A model generated the notes under the pieces. That model worked only from the letters and a program-made list of their open reading frames with translations. It did no database searches and had not been told where the DNA came from. A program made the translations under genes and the position numbers. Below are positions 14,093-15,109 of a stretch of 15,109 nucleotides of DNA, one piece after another. This stretch comes from CAZBYL01 sp964496275 (GTDB lineage Bacteria > Synergistota > Synergistia > Synergistales > Synergistaceae). Position 1 is the stretch's first letter. Each line of letters begins with the position of its first letter. The stretch is taken from assembly GCA_964496275.1 (NCBI GenBank), contig CAZBYL010000052.1:1-15109 (forward strand). The letters are read 5' to 3'.

Positions 14093-14809
14093 ATGGAATA
14101 CATACGCAGCAAAAAATACGACACCCCTGAATTACAGGCAAAAATTATGGGGCCTAATCCAATCAAACTCCAAGAAGAATTGCTCTGTAACAACAAGATA
14201 CCAAGCGGCGCAATTGTGTGTGACCTTGGCAGCGGACAGGGGCTTACAAGTGTGTTTTTAGCAAAAGAATACGGTTTCTCTGTTTATGCCGCAGATCTCT
14301 GGAGCGACCCGGAGGAGAACCGCGTTTTCTTTGAAGAGATGGGGATAAGCTCAGAACAAATCACTCCTGTTAAGGCTGACGCCGCTGCGCTACCCTTCGA
14401 GAAAAACTTTTTTGATGCAATAGTTAGCACAGATTCATACAACTATTTTGGGCGCGACCCTAAATATCTCGGTGAAAAATTACTTCCGTTTGTTAAAAGC
14501 GGCGGATACATTTACATTGCAATCCCCGGTATGAAAAAAGATTGTCATAGCAAATTGCCGTCAGAGCTGCTGCTCTCATGGACTCCTGAACAGCTCGACT
14601 ATATTCACGATCTTGCCTATTGGGAAAACATCATAAAACAGACCGACGGAGCCGAAATTATTTCAATTCACGAAATGGAAAGCAATGACGAAGTTTGGAG
14701 TGATTGGCTCAAACAAAACAACGAATATGCAATAAACGACAGAAAATCAATGGGAGCAGGGGCAGGAAAATATCTTAACTTTATTGCAATTATTTTACAA
14801 AAAAAATGA
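14093..14809 (+). CDS. class I SAM-dependent methyltransferase (238 aa)
   Basis: A cytoplasmic methyltransferase with a Rossmann-like fold. Motif I is VCDLGSGQG (42-50), the acidic end of strand 2 is AADLW (Asp68), motif II includes VKADAAALPF (93-102), and FFDAIVSTDSYNYFG follows. The C-terminal half would bind the acceptor, and nothing in it names the substrate. The ATG at 14093 has AAGGAG 9 nt upstream. The frame at 14058 that overlaps it is a shadow. The gene shares the tetR promoter, and an intrinsic terminator follows at 14923-14956. A repressor-controlled methyltransferase suggests modification of a small toxic or signal molecule sensed by the repressor; this is inference. Confidence 0.92.
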   Translation: MEYIRSKKYDTPELQAKIMGPNPIKLQEELLCNNKIPSGAIVCDLGSGQGLTSVFLAKEYGFSVYAADLWSDPEENRVFFEEMGISSEQITPVKADAAALPFEKNFFDAIVSTDSYNYFGRDPKYLGEKLLPFVKSGGYIYIAIPGMKKDCHSKLPSELLLSWTPEQLDYIHDLAYWENIIKQTDGAEIISIHEMESNDEVWSDWLKQNNEYAINDRKSMGAGAGKYLNFIAIILQKK

Positions 14810-14859
14810 GCCTCCCCGGACATAATACAGTGATAAACAAAAAATATTCCAAACTTATA

Positions 14860-14962
14860 TAATTGCAAAACCTCATCAATACCGAATATCGATCCACAGC
14901 AAATAGATTACTTTTCGGAATGACAAAACTCTACCCGAAGGTGGAATTTTGTTTTGCAATTA
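14860..14962. repeat. 12-bp inverted repeat enclosing the terminator
   Basis: TAATTGCAAAAC (14860-14871) and GTTTTGCAATTA (14951-14962) are perfect inverted copies 79 bases apart, enclosing the terminator hairpin. They could form a long imperfect cruciform, or be ends of a small vanished element. No coding sequence lies between them. Confidence 0.6.
14923..14956 (+). terminator. intrinsic terminator after the methyltransferase gene
   Basis: ACAAAACTCTACC (14923-14935) pairs with GGTGGAATTTTGT (14940-14952) around a CGAA loop, with one mismatch and one wobble. The inner GC-rich 6 bp are followed by ATTTTGTTTT. It ends the tetR-methyltransferase unit about 110 bases after the stop codon and about 40 bases before the tRNA promoter. 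Confidence 0.65.
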
Positions 14963-14992
14963 ACAATTTTTAGGATATTTTAAGAAACAACC

Positions 14993-15020
14993 TTGACAGC
15001 GGCTGTAAAAAAGCTATAAT
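14993..15020 (+). promoter_or_regulatory. consensus promoter of tRNA-Arg
   Basis: A perfect TTGACA (14993-14998), a 16-nt spacer and a perfect TATAAT (15015-15020). Transcription would start near 15027, leaving about a 29-nt leader before the mature tRNA. Full consensus boxes are usual for stable RNA genes. Confidence 0.9.
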
Positions 15021-15055
15021 TGCTCTCGTGCTTCAACTGAGGCAGTATGAGGCGT

Positions 15056-15109
15056 GCGCCTGTAGCTCAGCTGGATAGAGCAACTGCCTTCTAAGCAGTA
15101 GGCCGCGGG
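15056..15109 (+). tRNA. tRNA-Arg (anticodon TCT), 3' part cut by window edge
   Basis: Starting at 15056, GCGCCTG forms the acceptor strand, TA the 8-9 positions, and GCTC/GAGC the D-stem. ACTGC/GCAGT forms the anticodon stem around CTTCTAA, giving the anticodon TCT (15090-15092). The variable region begins and the window ends before the T-arm. The strong promoter at 14993-15020 drives it. Confidence 0.93.

Noticed and set aside
14058..14261. 67-residue frame overlapping the start of the methyltransferase
   Set aside because: It lacks a ribosome binding site and is a shifted frame of the methyltransferase gene.

Overview
This window comes from a bacterial chromosome, most likely an anaerobe related to Firmicutes or Synergistota. 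That placement is an inference from gene content: a Bacillus-type PurR next to ispE and veg, a small low-potential ferredoxin, selA-selB, strong AGGAGG-type ribosome binding sites and sigma70-like promoters. No taxonomic marker settles it. Both window edges cut tRNA genes: tRNA-Met(CAT) on the left (minus strand) and tRNA-Arg(TCT) on the right (plus strand).

Positions 1-8840 are a minus-strand block of housekeeping genes. In transcription order, lepA-hemW-selA-selB form one tight cluster behind a promoter near 8809-8838. A second unit, veg-ispE-purR, starts at a good promoter (2316-2344) and keeps the veg/ispE/purR neighbourhood known from Bacillus, but an intrinsic terminator sits between veg and ispE. 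A 59-residue ferredoxin with its own promoter and the tRNA-Met gene follow. Several starts are TTG (ispE, selA, hemW) or GTG (lysA), chosen from ribosome binding sites.

Positions 8840-12630 hold a divergently transcribed secreted beta-propeller protein (plus strand). It converges on a minus-strand malic enzyme-lysA pair. An 18-bp perfect hairpin able to terminate in both directions separates them.

Positions 12630-15109 are the accessory part. The most interesting item is a 47-codon plus-strand gene at 12847-12990 interrupted by an in-frame TGA. It has a strong ribosome binding site, a Cys-Pro-Pro-TGA motif (CxxU if TGA is read as selenocysteine), a hydrophobic segment straight after it, and a stem-loop at the right distance and with the right loop to be a bacterial SECIS element. 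The selA-selB genes in the same window make decoding plausible. I read it as a small membrane-anchored selenoprotein that ordinary gene callers would miss. About 390 bases with two hairpins but no convincing gene follow. Then comes an apparently self-regulated tetR-methyltransferase pair whose promoter is built into a 23-bp perfect inverted repeat, and lastly a terminator and a consensus promoter driving tRNA-Arg.
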